Origin: Amphiura filiformis
Lineage: Eukaryota; Echinodermata; Ophiuroidea; Amphilepidida; Amphiuridae
Assembly: GCF_039555335.1 (NCBI RefSeq)
Contig: NC_092635.1
Coordinates: 68,918,058 to 68,982,057 of the forward strand
Direction of reading: 5' to 3'
DNA length: 64,000 bases
The translations under genes were made by a program, and so were the position numbers. Within the stretch, counting starts at the first letter, position 1. Every line of letters begins with the position of its first letter. The notes under the pieces are model-generated. The model saw only the letters and a list, made by a program, of their open reading frames with translations. It did no database searches and was not told the origin of the DNA. Shown one piece after another: positions 24,301 through 35,008 of this stretch.

Positions 24301-27300
24301 TTAATGTAAAAGTAGCCCTGGTCCATCACTCCTTATTTTCACCCCTGTTTGGAAACCACCTGTATTACTTTTTCATTGTGAATGAATTTTCAGCCAGTAC
24401 CAACCAAAAATACTATATAAGCTCCACAACAGGAGCTTTCCATTCATACGCAGGCATCTAGACAAAGGAACAACGATTCGAAGCAAGAATTTTTGTAAGA
24501 AGATCATGGCCGATCGAAACATCAACTTAAAAATTGATGAAAAGATTAACTGAGAAGTTACCCCACGTCCATGCTGGGACTAGTGGCAGCACCACGGGGA
24601 ATGGGGAAAATTCCCCCAGTCAGAACTGTTTCCCCCAGTAAACCCAAAAACATGAACATTTTCACTTTTTGCAACAATTGTGCGCAACATTTTGATTTCC
24701 CCCTAAAATCTGGCATGAGAATTTTCAGTTTTAAAACTTAATTCAGTTTTTTTGGTCAAAATTTCCACAAATTTATTTAATTTCAGCCTGTTTTTGGTAC
24801 TTTTTGCCCAATTTCACACACATTTTCGGTTCAGTTTTATTTAGGAAAGTTCAGTCTCATGCCTGTAAAATTTGCTTCCCCCTCCATTGCCCCCTAAAAA
24901 ATTCCTGGTGCCGTCACTGTTAGGGATGAATGTTTGTAGCACAGGTGATGAGCCGTTTGATGACCAAGGCTATACTGATGGTTGAGACTGGAATAGCCTG
25001 TTTTCATATTATAATTAAGCCTTAGACACAATGTTTGAAACAATTGCAGTGTTATTTCAGATGAACGTAGACCAGATGAGCCGATTGATTGATGACCAGG
25101 GAGTGATTGACCTTTGACTTCCCAGTGTTCGAAGTGATAATGTGAATTGACAATTGATTCTTGTATCTTAAAAACACAGGATAACAGTGAAGTGCATTTC
25201 AGAGTGAAGATGACCACACAAATGAAGAAACTGAAGGAATCGTATTGTAATAAATTGGTAAGATGAACAGCAATTTCTGACCCACTTTCTCAGGTTTAAC
25301 CAACGTCTTTCTTGGTGTGTTTTTCTTTTCATTGGCAGGAGGGGAGCGAAGTGCACTTCCGAGTGAAGATGACCACCCAAATGAAGAAACTTAAGGAATC
25401 ATATTGTAATAAATTGGTATGGCTCCAATTATTGTGCCGTGCGCACTACTAACTCATCCAACTCATTACTCATCAAGTCAACGTCCATCGTAAAGACCAA
25501 AAGTTAAAAATTTAAGCCTAGATCTTTTCATCCCTTGGGTTCCATTAACTGGCCATTGGTATTATTAGGTCTTACTTATCCACTTTCCAAATAAAAATAA
25601 AATCGCTAATATCTGCTACACCAAAGAAGAGTAGATTGACGCCTTTGATGAGGTAGGTATTCATGACAATTTCCATTATTGGCTCACCGTACATCTAAAT
25701 CAGAGGTAAGTGTTATAGTGGTGGCTTTAAACAGGTAAGTTTTTGGCACAATATTCTTCTACAAAGTGGATGAAATGTAAGTTGTAAGCTTTAAATATTT
25801 ACAAACTACTAATTCTACTAGCTCAAGTGCAAATGCAGTGCAAATGCAGATACAGCCTTTTACTTTTGGGGCAGACTGATTCGAAATATTTGCCGTCCAA
25901 ACCTACTATGCTGTTTACTTGTGGAAAGAACATTCAGTCTTGACCTTGAGAGCAGATAGATTCAAAAGCACCTGTTTCCAAAGTAAGGATGCTGTGTGTT
26001 TTTTTGGAAGAGCAGAATTACAAGGTTACAATTTTGGTGTGAGGGTGATTCTTGTCAATTTTCAAATCAACACAAGATCAAGATATGAGAGAATCAAATA
26101 ATTCACACCAAATTTTCAACTGAATTCTGGCCTTTCAAGACTTTTATATTGTAAAGGTGCCTTGTGATTATTGTCACAACATGATGTGGCATGCTTTTTC
26201 CAGTTCATTTGTGAATAGCAGACCATTTCCATCAGAGTTGTGTCATCACATACTCGGCAGTCCACGCTTTTTAATGCGTGCTGGTTCGAAATTCTGAAAA
26301 TTAAAAGCGTGGAGGTTTAAACTTTTTGGTTAAAAAGCGTGGAATGGTATAAAGCGGGGGAATAAAATAAAAAGCGTGGGCTTGTTTCAGCTTACAATAA
26401 GTCATGTGAGTCAAGACCAGCGCAATGTACATGTACACAATATCCTCCCCGGAAGCCCTTCCATGATATGCAAATGTCCGATTTTTTCCATGACGTGTTA
26501 CGATGTGTGGTAGTTAATTCTTTACATCGATCGTACGTATGAGTGACATCATTAATCATGCATAATTGATTGAGCGAAGAAGGGTAGGATATAAGTCACT
26601 GAACACAGTGCACGCGAGATAACACAAGAAAACAATTTGGACGCCAAGAAAGTACAGTTATACATTAAAATGTTTATTGTACAGTAGTAGCTTTTCACAT
26701 AAAATTTGCATTGTTCACATAATGTATCAACTTCATGGAGAGAAAAACATTGGACTTGCATGTGTGAAATACATGTAGGTGCAGAATTCGGCATACTTGA
26801 TTTACTTCGAATTGCTTGTGACTTCATCAATGGATACAAAAAGTGGTGGGGTCAGGAATTTTCAGTATAAAGGGTGCCTCAGCAATGCTCAGTAAAAAGC
26901 GTGGGGGTCAGGAATTTTCAGTATAAAGGGTGCCTCAGTAAAAAAGGGTGGGGGTAAAATAAACAGGGTGGGGGTCAAACCCCACTGCAGAGTATGATCA
27001 CTACATCAGCATATCGGATGTTGATGATTTCCGTCTCCCCTCATCTGGATTCCAGAGCCAGGTTGTGTACTGCTCTCATTACAAATTCCGGGTAGAGATT
27101 GAAGAGGCATGGAGATAGAAGGCAACCTTGTCTCACACCAATGAATATGTGAAACCAATTCAATTTTCCATAGAGATCGATATAATTAACTTCAAATATA
27201 CAAGACTTCATATGATAACCTAGAGACGAGTTTGAATTTGCACCCACGACAACAAAGGGAAATTATGGAACTGTATTGATTTGCCAGCTTTTACCCATAA

Positions 27301-27495
27301 GATGGCGAAAGGCCAACAGCTTCTGGCCAGGGTTATAGCTAGCCCAAGTTGAGTGCCGGGTAATTTTACTATCCAATTAGAGCGCTGGCTCGGGGTACAA
27401 TCTTTTTAGTGAACGCGAGTTATCTGGGAATAAGCTCTGGGGTATCACCCCCCTAATGTTTTTTTTTTTTTTTGCTCTTCTTATGATGAAAAAAT

Positions 27496-27528
<33 letters not shown>

Positions 27529-30500
27529 GTGCCGGGCGGACAGCGCCAGTCCCGGGCGGGGCCGCCCACCGTAGCTATAACCCTGCTTCTGGCATATTTG
27601 CCTTGCTCATACATACTGTACATCTTCTCCATAAAATCTACCAGCTTGCTGTTCTCTCCAGATGGCGATAAATGATGCCTTGAAATCAGCTCTAGAAGTT
27701 CCTGTGTATTGGTATGCGATGTGTCGTTTGGTTTCTCTATTACTTGGCAAACAATGAATACAGCGTCAGTGGTGTCTCACGGGTTTCTTAACCCACATTG
27801 TTCTTCTCCATGGTGTTCATTTATGGTGTTCTGGATATGGTTTAAGACCGCCATTCTAAATACTTTTCTGTGCCTGGATGGAAAGTAGGCCAATTGCCCT
27901 GTAGTTGGCTGTGACCTGGCATGATTACCTGGGTTATCTGTACCTTGCTCCAGTCTTCCAGTATTTTCCCTGGCCTTACACCCAGGCAGTGTTGATTATT
28001 TTCAGCAGTGCTTTCATGGTCTCAGCGGAGATTATATCCCATCCACACGCTTTGTTGTTTTTCAGTTTCTGCAGACGGTAAATTTGACTGGTGAAACAGT
28101 CAATTCCAACCTGTTGACTTGCTGTTTTACTAAATATAGAGATAAAAAAATTAAACCGTAAACAGGTGAGTATCAAAGTCAGCATATAAGATTGGTTCTT
28201 GAATTATCCTTGTCACACTGACATGTTATTCGTATGTTTGTTGGTTTTGTTTTTATTTTATTTGTTGAAGAGATACCTGAGTGCATCTGTGACCATAGTT
28301 ACAAAGAGACTGAAACTTTTGCTGATTAGGATTTTGGGCCCTTTGGAAATATGGACTGATGTTATCACTCAATATCTCTTGCACATCTTTCAATTACTAT
28401 GTAAACATGATATGCATAGGCTGGTAAGCTCAGAGAAAAATTCTGGACACACTTGCCTGTGTAGGAGCTTCAAACTTGGACCCAATGCTCTACCAAGTGA
28501 CTCAGGCTGCCCTTGATATACAAGGCTCATGTCTGGTATTTTTGTTTAGTGGTTAGGGTAAAGAACATACACATACATTGTACAGTTGTACACTATCACA
28601 CAAGTACATAGTCATGTACATACATGTAGGACATATCAGAAAAGGTAGGTAAGAGGATTTGGCATCATTCATATACTGGAACATTCATACATTCAAACAT
28701 TTCACACTAGAGCACAAGATCAATTATATGATGCTTAACCACAATTCTTAACATACCAATATACAAGGGAAGAAAGAACCATGCATTACATACCAGACCA
28801 AAACATTTTAAACATTAAATTACCATGCATAGGCAGATAGAGCATATCAGACTAGTAGTCACAGCATGCTAGTAATAAAACGCTGGTAACATTTTGGCAA
28901 TCACTACGAGTATCAAGTCGTGGCTAGCGATGTAGAGACAAAGCTGGTCAACAAAGTAAACTGGATGTGATTTGATGCCGAACAAACAAGTGAAGTATTA
29001 ATCAGATCTCTGCCATTGCTCTTCCCAAAAAACGCTATGCTCCATGTGATTTGCCTAGTATGATATGGGCTTAAGTCTATAGTGGTAGGAAATTTGCATC
29101 ATCTTGATGAGAAATGTGTAGTGCCACATCAAAAGGGTGAACTTGGTACTGTAACATGAGCATACTTCCTGTATAGTTGGCCACAAAGGATACAATCAGA
29201 ATGAAGCGTCTTTCAGAGGGCCAACAAATTATGTTAAGTAACAGCTAAACTCTGATATGGTGCTACACAAAATGTATGCAAATTTTCACAATCATGTTCA
29301 TTGTTCATTCATAAGAAAATATATTGTACATGCATTGCGATTCTACCAGAATAACAGTCATGAACCCTTGTTTAAAATATTTGAGAAGTCTCATGGCTTT
29401 AACACTGAGATGTCCAAACAGTATTCCTAGGTATCTGGTTACAATGTTTTACTAACACTGTTACTATTTTCATTCAATTCTTGTTCAGTAAATAAGTGTT
29501 TACTTTGAGTGCATTATTCATTTTTTGTATCATAGAGCTCTAAATTGAAAGTGGAATATTGTTCATTAGGACCCTTGCTATCAACAGAAAACAAATATCA
29601 TACTCCAAATAGTTTGAATATAATGTATATAAATGTTTATATTCTCATAATTGTTATTTTGATCAACATAAAAAGTAATTAAGATACAGTTATACTTACT
29701 AAAGTTGTGTTAGACGCGGTCTTGATCTTCAAATGGTAATGGATGGGGTGGATGTTAAAAAGATTCAATTCAGTCTCAAATTACTTGTTGCTGAAGCTCT
29801 GTACAATAAAATGGATCTTAATATTTCATCAATTTTCTTATGTTGATGAAACAGCGAGTTCTACCTGTTTGTCAGTCAATTAAAGTTATCGTTTCATAAT
29901 GCAAAGTTTCTGTTTATAAGGAATTTCTTGAAAAAAATAGGTCCATGTCCACAATTGATTCTGTTTTAAGGTTAAGACCTGTATTGCATTGAAAAATACT
30001 GTCACTGTTCTAGCATTGCCTAATACTTTGTCTCGTTTGACTTTGTAGGGTGTGCCAACAACTTCACGGAGGTTTCTCTTCGATGGGGAAAGGATAAGGG
30101 ACGATCAAACACCGAAACAGGTGAGTTCGTTCAAGTATTCTCACATTCAGGCAACTGCTTACATTAATCACCATGCTTGAGTTAACAGTATGAGCCATGA
30201 AACAAAGTAGTAACTACCCACTTATTTTGGAAGACATTTACGAGACAATTCAAAATCTGGGTAATAAGATTCATCAGGTTTCAAATGAAATAACAATTTT
30301 TTTACTTGTCAAAACCAGCAAGTTTTTACTTAACTAAAATTTTGTCTGGTCGGAGCCTCCGGAGAACTTCTTCAGAACTGAACATTTGATCCACTTCCAC
30401 TTGCCTGGGAAACTGGTTTCCGGTTGTGTGTACTGTGTAGTCGTTATCAAATCATGTCATCATTTAAGCGAACACAGAGATGCTTGACTGGGAACTTGTC

Positions 30501-32094
30501 TGAATGTTTTGGAGAAGTACGGAAAGGGATGGAGATCAGAAAGAGAGGGACAAAGCCCATGAATAGAGAAGAAGACACTTATTTCTTCAGTTGTGTATAT
30601 GACACACTTTGAAGTCTAGAAAGAGACTACACACAATTGGAAGCCAGTTTCCTGGGAAAGTGGATCACAAGGTTAGCATTTAGTGCAGTGCGAGAATCAA
30701 TCTTGATTCTAGCAGAATAAATTTGCGGGAATCATTTGATTCTTGCAAATCAACTTCTGTGTAAACTACAATAGTTTGCGAGAATCAACTAGGATTCACG
30801 CAAAACTAGGATCACTGAGAATCGATTCTCAGATCCTCGCCGAAATTCTGACCCTGGGATCATATGTTCAGATTGGTTTAAGTCCTCGACTATGAGATGG
30901 AAGAAATATTGTAAGTTAAAACTTGCTGGTTTTGGCAAGCAAAAATTGTCATCTAATTCAAAATCCTGTGATCAAATTTCCAACCTGCAGTATCAACAAA
31001 GAAGCCCAACTATGTTCTGCACAATTTCTATGCATATTTATGTCAATAGCCCCTTTAATGTTGCCATGGCGACCTCTTGAGTGAAAAAGATGCAGATTCC
31101 AAAGTTGCATAGTTTATTTCCATTGAAAATGTTGCTTTTGTTTCTTCTGCTAAAATGCTGGTCATCTTTGACCAGTATTGACTGGTTAAAAAGCATGACC
31201 CCTCAGTGGCTTATCCGACAGGTATCATGAAGTTTGACCTCACATTTTTATATCTATTCTGTGTTGCGCATGCATAGAAACAACAGGCCAAAAAATTATG
31301 TTCTTGTTTCTGGTAACACATCCAGAGAAAGTTGGAGCCTTTATGGTGTAATAAACTATTAAAGTGTTCTACTTTTCTTATGTTGAACCTGTAATGTTAT
31401 TTTGTAGTAATGAGTGAAGTTTAAAACTTTTGATCCAAACACAAAGACATTATTCCCACCTCAGAATTTTCATTTTTATCAGCGAGAGTGAAATGAGATC
31501 TGTATCAGGTCATGACCTTGTTGACCTTAGACTTGTTCACACCAGGTGGTGGCCGCATTGCATTCTCTAAATTCAGTTAATTTTCATCGTCAACCGTGTA
31601 ATTGAATGGGATTATTTTGAAATTTTAAAACGCTTGAAATATCACAAACAAATAGGCCTATGTTGATAAATAATATAAAAACAAGCTAAAACCGTTGGGG
31701 TTCGATAATGAACCCCACAAAATTAACCGACTATATTGGAAAATGCCCTACGGCCGGGCGGTTTCACAAGTTGCCGGCTCGATCATGTCATCCGCCGCCT
31801 GGTTCACACTGAGTCTTTGACTCCTGAAAGGTTGAACTTGCCCTCCATCCTTATTGATAGAAGGCTCATTAACTTTGATGTGCATCGCCTCGTTCAGACC
31901 ACCTGTGGTCTCGGTTAGGATCTTGACCTTCATATTTGATCAAAAGTTTTGAACTTCAGTCATAAATTATACCAACACAGATGAACTTGTAATTAATATT
32001 GCTATGTTTGTTTGTTTTTGTCCTTCAGCTTGACATGGAAGATAACGACACAATTGAAGTATACCAAGAACAGACAGGAGGTCTCTGCTATTGA
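21316..32094 (+). CDS. SUMO1: SUMO1-type small ubiquitin-like modifier, complete gene (5 coding exons, exon 3 duplicated)
   Basis: This encodes a ubiquitin-fold modifier that the SAE1/UBA2-UBC9 pathway attaches to lysines of mostly nuclear proteins. Coding exons are 21316-21327, 21539-21634, 25180-25257 or 25339-25416, 30049-30120 and 32029-32094; all junctions are phase 0 and the protein is 107 aa (human SUMO1 has 101). Order: flexible Ser/Asn/Gly-rich N-tail (about 1-26), beta1 YIKLKVKDQ, beta2-alpha1 [11 protein letters not shown] to KESYCNKL, loop and beta3 with RFLFDGERI, then [10 protein letters not shown] and a three-residue tail LCY that SENP proteases must remove. KMTT, KESYC and EVYQEQTGG are SUMO1-like rather than SUMO2/3-like. 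The N-tail has no clear psi-K-x-E site, so self-chain formation is not expected. The introns hold MITEs and a LINE relic. Confidence 0.95.
21539..21634 (+). CDS. SUMO1: SUMO1 coding exon 2
   Basis: The acceptor is ttcacag and the donor CAG|gtaagt. The 32 codons encode the polar N-tail ([16 protein letters not shown] followed by a Gly-rich stretch) and the first beta strand, [10 protein letters not shown]. The strand matches SUMO1 families almost residue for residue, while the tail is lineage-specific. Confidence 0.93.
22212..23085 (+). mobile_element. TTAA-flanked palindromic MITE, copy 2, interrupted
   Basis: It is flanked by TTAA (22208-22211, 23086-23089), with ends GGGGGTACTACACCCC and GGGGTGTAGTACCCCC. 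It matches 5986-6354 apart from a 514-bp gain (element plus duplicated target) at 22318-22831. It lies in SUMO1 intron 2. Confidence 0.8.
22318..22823 (+). mobile_element. hAT-like MITE nested in another MITE, 8-bp TSD
   Basis: The ends CCCGGTGGGTTCAGT and ACTGAACCCACCGGG are flanked by AAGGAATC at 22310-22317 and 22824-22831. The interior is an irregular array of CACGGGAATCAAGGAC / ACCCCTATTTT units. Confidence 0.85.
23262..23444 (+). mobile_element. hAT-like MITE, 183 bp, 8-bp TSD
   Basis: The ends CAGGGTTCGATTTA and TAAATCGAACCCTG are exact inverses. The flanks CCCGCACC at 23254-23261 and 23445-23452 are identical. Confidence 0.85.
24583..24920 (+). mobile_element. MITE with AGTGGCAGCACCA-type ends
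   Basis: AGTGGCAGCACCACGGGGAA at the left resembles the inverse of TTCCTGGTGCCGTCACT at the right. The interior is CCCCC-rich. No clean target duplication was found. Confidence 0.5.
25180..25257 (+). CDS. SUMO1: SUMO1 coding exon 3a (upstream copy of duplicated exon)
   Basis: Acceptor aaaacacag, donor TTG|gtaaga, 26 codons in phase 0. The peptide begins [13 protein letters not shown] and ends LKESYCNKL. It carries beta2 and helix alpha1, the two sides of the groove that binds SUMO-interacting motifs. Its opening DNSE resembles the SUMO1 turn (DSSE in human). A second copy of the exon follows after only 81 nt of intron. Using one copy gives a normal SUMO; using both would insert 26 residues. 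Confidence 0.93.
25339..25416 (+). CDS. SUMO1: SUMO1 coding exon 3b (downstream copy of duplicated exon)
   Basis: Acceptor ttggcag, donor TTG|gtatgg, also 26 codons in phase 0. The peptide begins [13 protein letters not shown] and is otherwise identical to exon 3a. By my count the copies differ at 10 of 78 bases: four lie in the first two codons and change D-N to E-G, and the other six are all synonymous. Such conservation means both copies have been kept under protein-level selection. The donor (gtatgg) is weaker than that of exon 3a. Confidence 0.9.
26249..26996 (+). mobile_element. Element inserted at the LINE YADD box
   Basis: The ends CATACTCGGCAGT and ACTGCAGAGTATG are near-exact inverses. 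AAAAAGCGTGG units recur near both ends, and GGTCAGGAATTTTCAGTAT is duplicated at the right. The target duplication is unclear because the flank carries extra bases. Confidence 0.6.
27328..27585 (+). mobile_element. hAT-like MITE in the LINE relic, 8-bp TSD
   Basis: The ends CAGGGTTATAGCTA and TAGCTATAACCCTG are flanked by CTTCTGGC at 27320-27327 and 27586-27593. It contains two long T-runs. Removing it rejoins the reverse transcriptase relic. Confidence 0.88.
30049..30120 (+). CDS. SUMO1: SUMO1 coding exon 4
   Basis: Acceptor ctttgtag, donor CAG|gtgagt, 24 codons in phase 0. It encodes [16 protein letters not shown] and then RDDQTPKQ, the beta3 strand and following loop. The FLFDG core is a SUMO hallmark, and TPK/TPxQ precedes the last strand in all animal SUMOs. 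Confidence 0.94.
30680..30862 (+). mobile_element. GAATCAAGATTGATTC-type MITE, copy 1
   Basis: It has repeated palindromic words (GAATCAATCTTGATTC, GAGAATCGATTCTC) and a right end CGAAATTCTGACCCTG. It is inverted relative to the copy at 47069-47247; a fragment lies at 55044-55093. Confidence 0.65.
31553..31802 (+). repeat. 250-bp dispersed repeat, SUMO1 intron 4 copy
   Basis: It runs from AAATTCAGTTAATTTTCATC to GATCATGTCATCCGCCGCCTG, near-identical to 51719-51953 and in the same orientation. No inverted ends or open frame are seen. Confidence 0.8.
32029..32094 (+). CDS. SUMO1: SUMO1 coding exon 5 with stop codon
   Basis: Acceptor tccttcag, then [21 protein letters not shown] and TGA at 32092-32094. 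The di-glycine is the conjugation site after proteolytic removal of [12 protein letters not shown] is the SUMO1-type C-terminus (SUMO2/3 have DVFQQQTGG). Confidence 0.95.
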   Translation, partial: LDMEDNDTIEVYQEQTGGLCY

Positions 32095-33392
32095 CATTCG
32101 ACCTCTTACCCCAGTTTAAACCTCTCATCTTTAAAAACACACCTAGTCCTATCACCGTGGCCAACATTTTAGCAAAGAAGCTCAGACTTTTGATACTGTT
32201 AGCAGGTACCGTATAGTTTAAAGAGACGCCGACTGGAATGCCTCTCCATCGTGGTCGGCGTTTTAACAAATCTCGTCGGTGGTACTCTGGACTGATTGAC
32301 ATTTAGAACATACATGTACGCACACCTCGATACGATAGTGTACATAATGTTATGAAAGGAGAGGTGTGAATAGGAAACAAGAACATGTTAAAGCAATGAG
32401 CGAAATTTCGTACTAAACGCTAGCTTTACGTATAATAACGGCAATAAGAGATCGGCCTGTGGTGGGTTTCATCGTGGGAATTTGCTGTACAGAAATCGCC
32501 TATTGCTTTGAAATGTTTTTGTTGAGTGTTAAATATTTGGTGCATTGCTAGGGTGCGTACATTGTGAGACTACTCGTTGGGACAAACTCTATTATATATA
32601 TAAGATCTGGGCCAGCAGCCCACCAAGTGTTACGTGTTACACCTTAATTCATATTTATAATGTGATTATAAACTTTGTCTGCAGCTTTGATGTATAATTA
32701 AACCCTCCAAAGAAAAAGAAACATTTTTTTCATCCATTCCAAAGTTTGATGATGATGTACTTTTTAAGGAAATCCTACCACTAATCTCGTTATCACATTG
32801 ATATCATTTTGTCGCGAATAAGTAATTTGTTTGGATGAAAAACTGGTATCATTGTTATAATGGGTGCGTCATCATCATCAACAATTGTCGCAATCTCTAC
32901 ATCAAGGTCATAGCTTGTTAACCCCATTTAACTGTTGTGGATGTGAGCAAGAAATACCGATGAATGGAGATTGAGACAAATATTGCGTAAACTGCTGATT
33001 CTGAAATTGTAGATGGTGTTAACTTTGTAACATGGGAAACCCCTTCCGCAACATTTTATCCTAATATTTTTTGTACAGAACCATCCCTATTGTAAAATTG
33101 TATCTATTTAATCCAACAGTATCATGTGGGTGTACTGGATCAGTAGCTCCTGTTCATAGCTCTTTTAATATATCCAAACCACAGTGTATCCCAACACAAC
33201 CGTTATGATTAGTAACCGACCAGTAGCCAGGCTTTTAGTCGCTCAGTTATTTTGATGGCGTTTTTGGCATCATTTGATCCGAGTGTAATTCACAGTGACT
33301 GGTATGTCGGCGTCTGACAGTTGAACTCAATTCGGTTGCCATTGCTAGTCTGATTGAGCAGACAGTTGTTGAACAGTGATTTTTAAAATCAC

Positions 33393-33635
33393 CAGGGGCG
33401 GATTTAGGGGCGCAGCCGGCGCGCGCCCCCTCTATTTTTTGCCTAGCAAAGGGCGCCGGCCCAACTTAGAATACAAAAAATGAAAGATTTTAAAGAAACT
33501 TAACCCATTCGGCCATGCGCAGCAAACAATGGGCCAAAACCGTTGAGTTTTCGAAGGGGTAACCCCCTTAACACCATTTTTTCATTGTTGACCAAAAGGC
33601 GCCCCCTCTATCAAAAATTCCTGGATCCGCCCCTG
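33393..33635 (+). mobile_element. MITE with CAGGGGCGGATTTAGG ends
   Basis: CAGGGGCGGATTTAGG and CCTGGATCCGCCCCTG are imperfect inverses, flanked by ATCAC on both sides. The interior is GC-rich (GGCGCGCGCCCCC). A fragment of the right end lies near 12530. Confidence 0.65.
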
Positions 33636-33737
33636 ATCACTACCAGCAACTGACCACCTGGCAAGTTGTCTGTCAATTGCTGCAACTTGTAGTACAGTAC
33701 AACCTTCAGACGTGCTTTCCAGATACGGAAGTATAGT

Positions 33738-33942
33738 CTATATATCTACCTCGAGTCACCAGCACTAGCTTTGAAGTTCAGCGTTTTCTGCGTTAGCTCA
33801 GCGTTACTTGGTGCGTGTACATACTTTTACGCGCGCAATCAACGTGCCGCATATGTACACGCAAAAAACCACGCTAAGCCAACGCAGCACATGCTGAACT
33901 TCAAAGCTAGTGCTGGTGACTCGAGGTAGATATACAGACTTT
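33738..33942 (+). mobile_element. Palindromic MITE downstream of SUMO1
   Basis: ATCTACCTCGAGTCACCAGC and GCTGGTGACTCGAGGTAGAT are exact inverses, and the match continues through TAGCTTTGAAGTTCAGC. It may fall in the SUMO1 3' UTR. Confidence 0.7.
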
Positions 33943-34940
33943 AATTAGTTTAAAGCAATCATAGACAACTAGAGTGTAGAAGAGCAGGGGCTAATGATCC
34001 AGTCAAAGTTAGGTTAACGATGATCAGTGAAAATGGGGATATTTGTGGGTTTTTGTATTTGCATTTCTGTTCCATTTAACTGAGTGTCTGGTTAGTGTGA
34101 TGAATGTTATCTGTAGCATAAGAAGTTTGTAGAAAAAAAAGAAGTAAGAAAAAATTCATGTTGTAAATATTGCCATTGTAATGTCCATTCTCGTAGAGTT
34201 TACTATCTTTTGATTTCTTCTGTCCTGACCGGTTTCATATTTTTGTTGTTGCTAATTTCTAGCGTGTCAAAGGTCACCACATGTGTCAAAGGTCACCAAG
34301 TGTGTCGGTGAAGGTTAAAACCACAAGAAGCTTCGACTCGTGCCCCAGCTCTGGTCAGAAACATCCCAAGATTTCTTGTGCAAATGGTAACTTCTACTCT
34401 ACCTGTTTAGCCTGTTTAAATCAATTTTGACACTACTGTTTACAGTACCAAGGAGCACCAGTACAGTACCACTGCTGGTAGGTCCTGTGCTGTAGCTGTA
34501 TTGGTACTGTATAGGTACTCTTTGTGTACCAGTCAGGTAACGTACCTTGGCGATGGTGTACCTGTGCAGGCAGCCGCAATAGGAATTTTGTAGTATATGT
34601 GCAGAAGTATTGGCGTAAGAAATTGCAACCTCTCATGCCAAAGGAAGAATGTTTTCTGTACCGACTGAAGCACAGAATTGGGTGTGGCCTTGACACAAAT
34701 CAAAAGCCCCATTCAATGATAAGCAGTGTCAAAATCACTTTCACTTAATTGTTTTTTGATTGACAAAGCAGCTTACAGAAGTGTGTGTGTACGTTCTGGT
34801 TTGTTCTGAAGAATATGATTAGAATAGCGAACAAGATCCTGGCAAGTGTGTTAAACAGGTGAAAATTGGAGCAAACCAGTTTTGTTTTATGGATGCAAAG
34901 ATTAATCTCTGCTACAGGTGCTTACTTGCTTTGACAATTC

Positions 34941-35008
34941 AATAAAACTAATTGTGAATGTGTAAGAGACCAATAATTACATGCATGTACTTATGCAGTT
35001 GTAATAAA
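34941..35008 (+). terminator. Candidate SUMO1 polyadenylation signals
   Basis: AATAAA hexamers at 34941-34946 and 35003-35008 are candidates for the end of a long SUMO1 3' UTR (about 2.9 kb after the stop). AT-rich DNA produces such hexamers by chance, so RNA evidence is needed to choose. Confidence 0.2.

Larger units (their letters stand above)
26225..28110 (-). pseudogene. Decayed non-LTR retrotransposon reverse transcriptase
   Basis: Read on the minus strand from 28110, the pieces are [20 protein letters not shown] (fingers), [46 protein letters not shown] (the conserved LSP block), then RYAD and, after an insertion, DDTTLM. Frameshifts and stops break the frame. Two MITEs interrupt it (26249-26996 and 27328-27585). 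It lies antisense inside SUMO1 intron 3. The order and wording are those of LINE reverse transcriptases; the clade is not determined. Confidence 0.8.

Noticed and set aside
27041-27247. Functional small gene with [12 protein letters not shown]
   Set aside because: The motif is the reverse transcriptase LSP block of a frameshifted, twice-interrupted LINE relic, so it is listed as a pseudogene.
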